Part shown: one piece after another, positions 5,035 to 6,006 of the stretch | Numbering within the stretch: position 1 is the stretch's first letter | Layout of the letters: each line of letters opens with the position of its first letter | NCBI GenBank assembly: GCA_026002265.1 | Contig: BOBG01000123.1 | Location: forward strand, 1-6,006 | Reading direction: 5' to 3' | Length of the DNA: 6,006 bases | Origin: Spirochaetia bacterium | GTDB lineage: Bacteria; Spirochaetota; Spirochaetia; Treponematales; Breznakiellaceae | The notes under the pieces: model-generated | What the model was told of the DNA's origin: nothing | Database searches by the model: none | Seen by the model: only the letters and a program-made list of their open reading frames with translations | Program-made: the position numbers and the translations under genes

Positions 5035-5343
5035 TCAGAGCTGGGGTTTTTTAGTTAAACGAAAGCTAATCGAAGCTATGTTGTTAGCCGGAAAAGTCTT
5101 TTGCAGATCATCGAGCAATTCTTGCTGCTTTGTTTGGAGGAGTTGAATCCACGCGGGATGCTCCGTCTCCACCATGACCGAGCCATGTTCAAATTGTACA
5201 ATCCGGGAATGATCTGCCGCAGCTGCAATGCCATGCCGCCGTGTCAGTTCTTTCCATGAAGCTGACATTTTTGAGTAATTCATCATTTTGTCCATTGTGT
5301 CCGGGCCAAAAATTGAAGATAAAATCTCAGCAGCGCTTCTCAT
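5035..5343 (-). CDS. DUF721 / DciA-like protein
   Basis: This 102-residue protein matches the DUF721 pattern. It has an N-terminal helical segment (RSAAEILSSIF, 2-12), then W30 followed by KELTRRHGIAAAADHS (31-46), V49, a strand FEHGSVMVET (51-60), HPAWIQLLQTKQQELLDDL (62-80) and a final strand IASISFRL (89-96). The HPAW..L....Q.LL block is the most diagnostic part. DUF721 includes DciA, which in many bacteria without DnaC helps load the replicative helicase DnaB; that role here is family inference. DciA/DUF721 genes often lie near dnaA-recF-gyrB, which is not the case here. The TTG at 5370 would add nine residues. I prefer the ATG at 5343 because a good promoter places the transcription start on it. 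It is convergent with zapA, with 12 nt between stop codons. Confidence 0.75.
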   Translation of the reverse strand: MRSAAEILSSIFGPDTMDKMMNYSKMSASWKELTRRHGIAAAADHSRIVQFEHGSVMVETEHPAWIQLLQTKQQELLDDLQKTFPANNIASISFRLTKKPQL

Positions 5344-5349
5344 ACTATG

Positions 5350-5378
5350 AGTATAGTGTTTTTCTTTCAATTTTGCAA
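5350..5378 (-). promoter_or_regulatory. Candidate leaderless promoter of the DUF721 gene
   Basis: On the minus strand, TTGCAA (5378-5373) and TATACT (5355-5350, 5/6 match) are separated by exactly 17 bp. Six bases (CATAGT) follow before the ATG at 5343, so the predicted first transcribed base is the A of the start codon. No Shine-Dalgarno precedes it. The alternative TTG start at 5370 would lie upstream of the transcription start. Confidence 0.5.
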
Positions 5379-5395
5379 CATTTTTTTAGGAATAT

Positions 5396-6006
5396 ATGCT
5401 TTCCGGAACACTTCCCTACCGGTACCGGCCGGGTACAACAATTCTCCACAGACTCGGTGCCGGAATTAAAATGATCCTGTTGATTCTTATTTCTACAGCC
5501 GCGTTTTTTGGAATTCCCGGAAAAAGTGCAGCCGGAATCATCATTTTCCTCGGCGCTTTTGCGGCAAAAATTCCGGTAAAAGAATTGTTAAGGGGAAGCC
5601 GGCCGATTTTTCTGCTCCTCCTTTTTGTTATCCTCTATAAATCATTCGATTTTTTTCCGGTATCGTTTAATATTTCCGGCTTTTACGAGGGAATACTCTC
5701 CGGAATCGCTGTGATCCTCTCTTTTTGTGCCGGATCCTTGGTTTTTGCCGTAACGACTATGGGTGAATTACGAGATTCGCTCTCCTGCGGCGGACGGTTC
5801 CGGACGCTCAGTCTCGGAATCTCCTTATTACTTGGGTTTTTACCGCGTTTTTTTGAAGTGTGGAACAGTGCCGAAACTGCGTACCGGGCCCGGTCCGGAA
5901 AAAATGGGCTAGCTCTGGTTTTTACCCTTGCGCCGCTCGTAACCGAGCGAATGATTTTGATAGCGGTTGAAACTTCCCTTGCGATAGAAGCAAGAGGGTA
6001 TTATAA
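5396..6006 (+). CDS. Energy-coupling factor transporter T component (EcfT/CbiQ/BioN family), 3' end beyond the window
   Basis: This is the integral-membrane scaffold of an ECF-type ABC importer, which links a substrate-binding S component to the ATPase pair for uptake of vitamins, cobalt or nickel. I translated 203 residues to the edge without a stop. YRYRPGTTILHRLGAGIK (8-25) is the typical N-terminus. Hydrophobic segments lie near 24-40, 45-58, 69-82, 99-120 and 138-152. PRFFEVWNSAETAYRARSG (150-168) is the first coupling-helix region, with a degenerate Ala-Arg-Gly (ARSG). ETSLAIEARGYY (192-203) carries the second, intact Ala-Arg-Gly that contacts the ATPase. ATG at 5396 is the first start after an in-frame stop at 5387. 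It has only a weak AGGA 4 nt upstream. It is divergent from the DUF721 gene. BioN, EcfT and CbiQ cannot be told apart here without the neighbouring genes. Confidence 0.85.
   Translation, partial: MLSGTLPYRYRPGTTILHRLGAGIKMILLILISTAAFFGIPGKSAAGIIIFLGAFAAKIPVKELLRGSRPIFLLLLFVILYKSFDFFPVSFNISGFYEGILSGIAVILSFCAGSLVFAVTTMGELRDSLSCGGRFRTLSLGISLLLGFLPRFFEVWNSAETAYRARSGKNGLALVFTLAPLVTERMILIAVETSLAIEARGYY

Noticed and set aside
5023..5060. Intrinsic terminator or 6S RNA after zapA
   Set aside because: A T-run at 5046-5051 exists but no stem precedes it, and it is the Lys codons of the convergent DUF721 gene. 6S RNA follows zapA in proteobacteria, but only 12 nt separate the stop codons here.
5344..5370. 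TTG 5370 as the DUF721 start
   Set aside because: There is no ribosome binding site, the nine extra residues are not family-like, and the best promoter would start transcription downstream of it.

Overview
The window looks like chromosomal DNA from a spirochaete, probably a Treponema relative. The evidence is a methyl-accepting chemotaxis protein with a multi-pass membrane N-terminus, a BspA-type leucine-rich-repeat lipoprotein ending in a Tyr-rich 'RNGAWSIK' tail, a short RsmI, and infC-rpmI-rplT followed by two small division-type genes. This placement is inference from protein style and gene order; no marker in the window proves it. GC content is in the mid-40s by eye, and the tetramer CCGG is strikingly frequent.

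Layout. Positions 1-2503 hold three minus-strand genes, in transcription order: an exported nitroreductase-family protein (1952-2503), an LRR lipoprotein (1007-1906) and a chemotaxis receptor cut by the left edge (1-926). A 78-bp divergent gap (2504-2581) separates them from the plus-strand rsmI (2582-3274), a 16S rRNA methyltransferase gene. A promoter whose -35 box overlaps the rsmI stop codon appears to drive infC (3356-3874), rpmI (3916-4116), rplT (4125-4484), a coiled-coil gene (4486-4713) and zapA (4720-5022). A convergent DUF721/DciA-like gene (5035-5343, minus) and a divergent EcfT/CbiQ-family transporter gene cut by the right edge (5396-6006) complete the window. There is no gene-free stretch longer than 300 bases, and I see no tRNA, rRNA, CRISPR array or insertion sequence.

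How the genes fit together. The centre is a translation module: a 16S rRNA modification enzyme, initiation factor IF3, and ribosomal proteins L35 and L20. It continues with almost no gaps into a coiled-coil protein and the FtsZ-ring protein ZapA, so ribosome synthesis and division factors are probably co-transcribed. The left side is cell-surface or sensory, and the right edge is vitamin or metal uptake.

The two observations most worth checking are these. First, three genes (rsmI, the nitroreductase and DUF721) lack a Shine-Dalgarno sequence and have a -10-like hexamer exactly 6 nt before the ATG, which suggests leaderless transcripts. Second, CCGG occurs about 93 times (hand count) against roughly 15-17 expected, while its one-transition neighbours CTGG/CCAG are about half of expectation.
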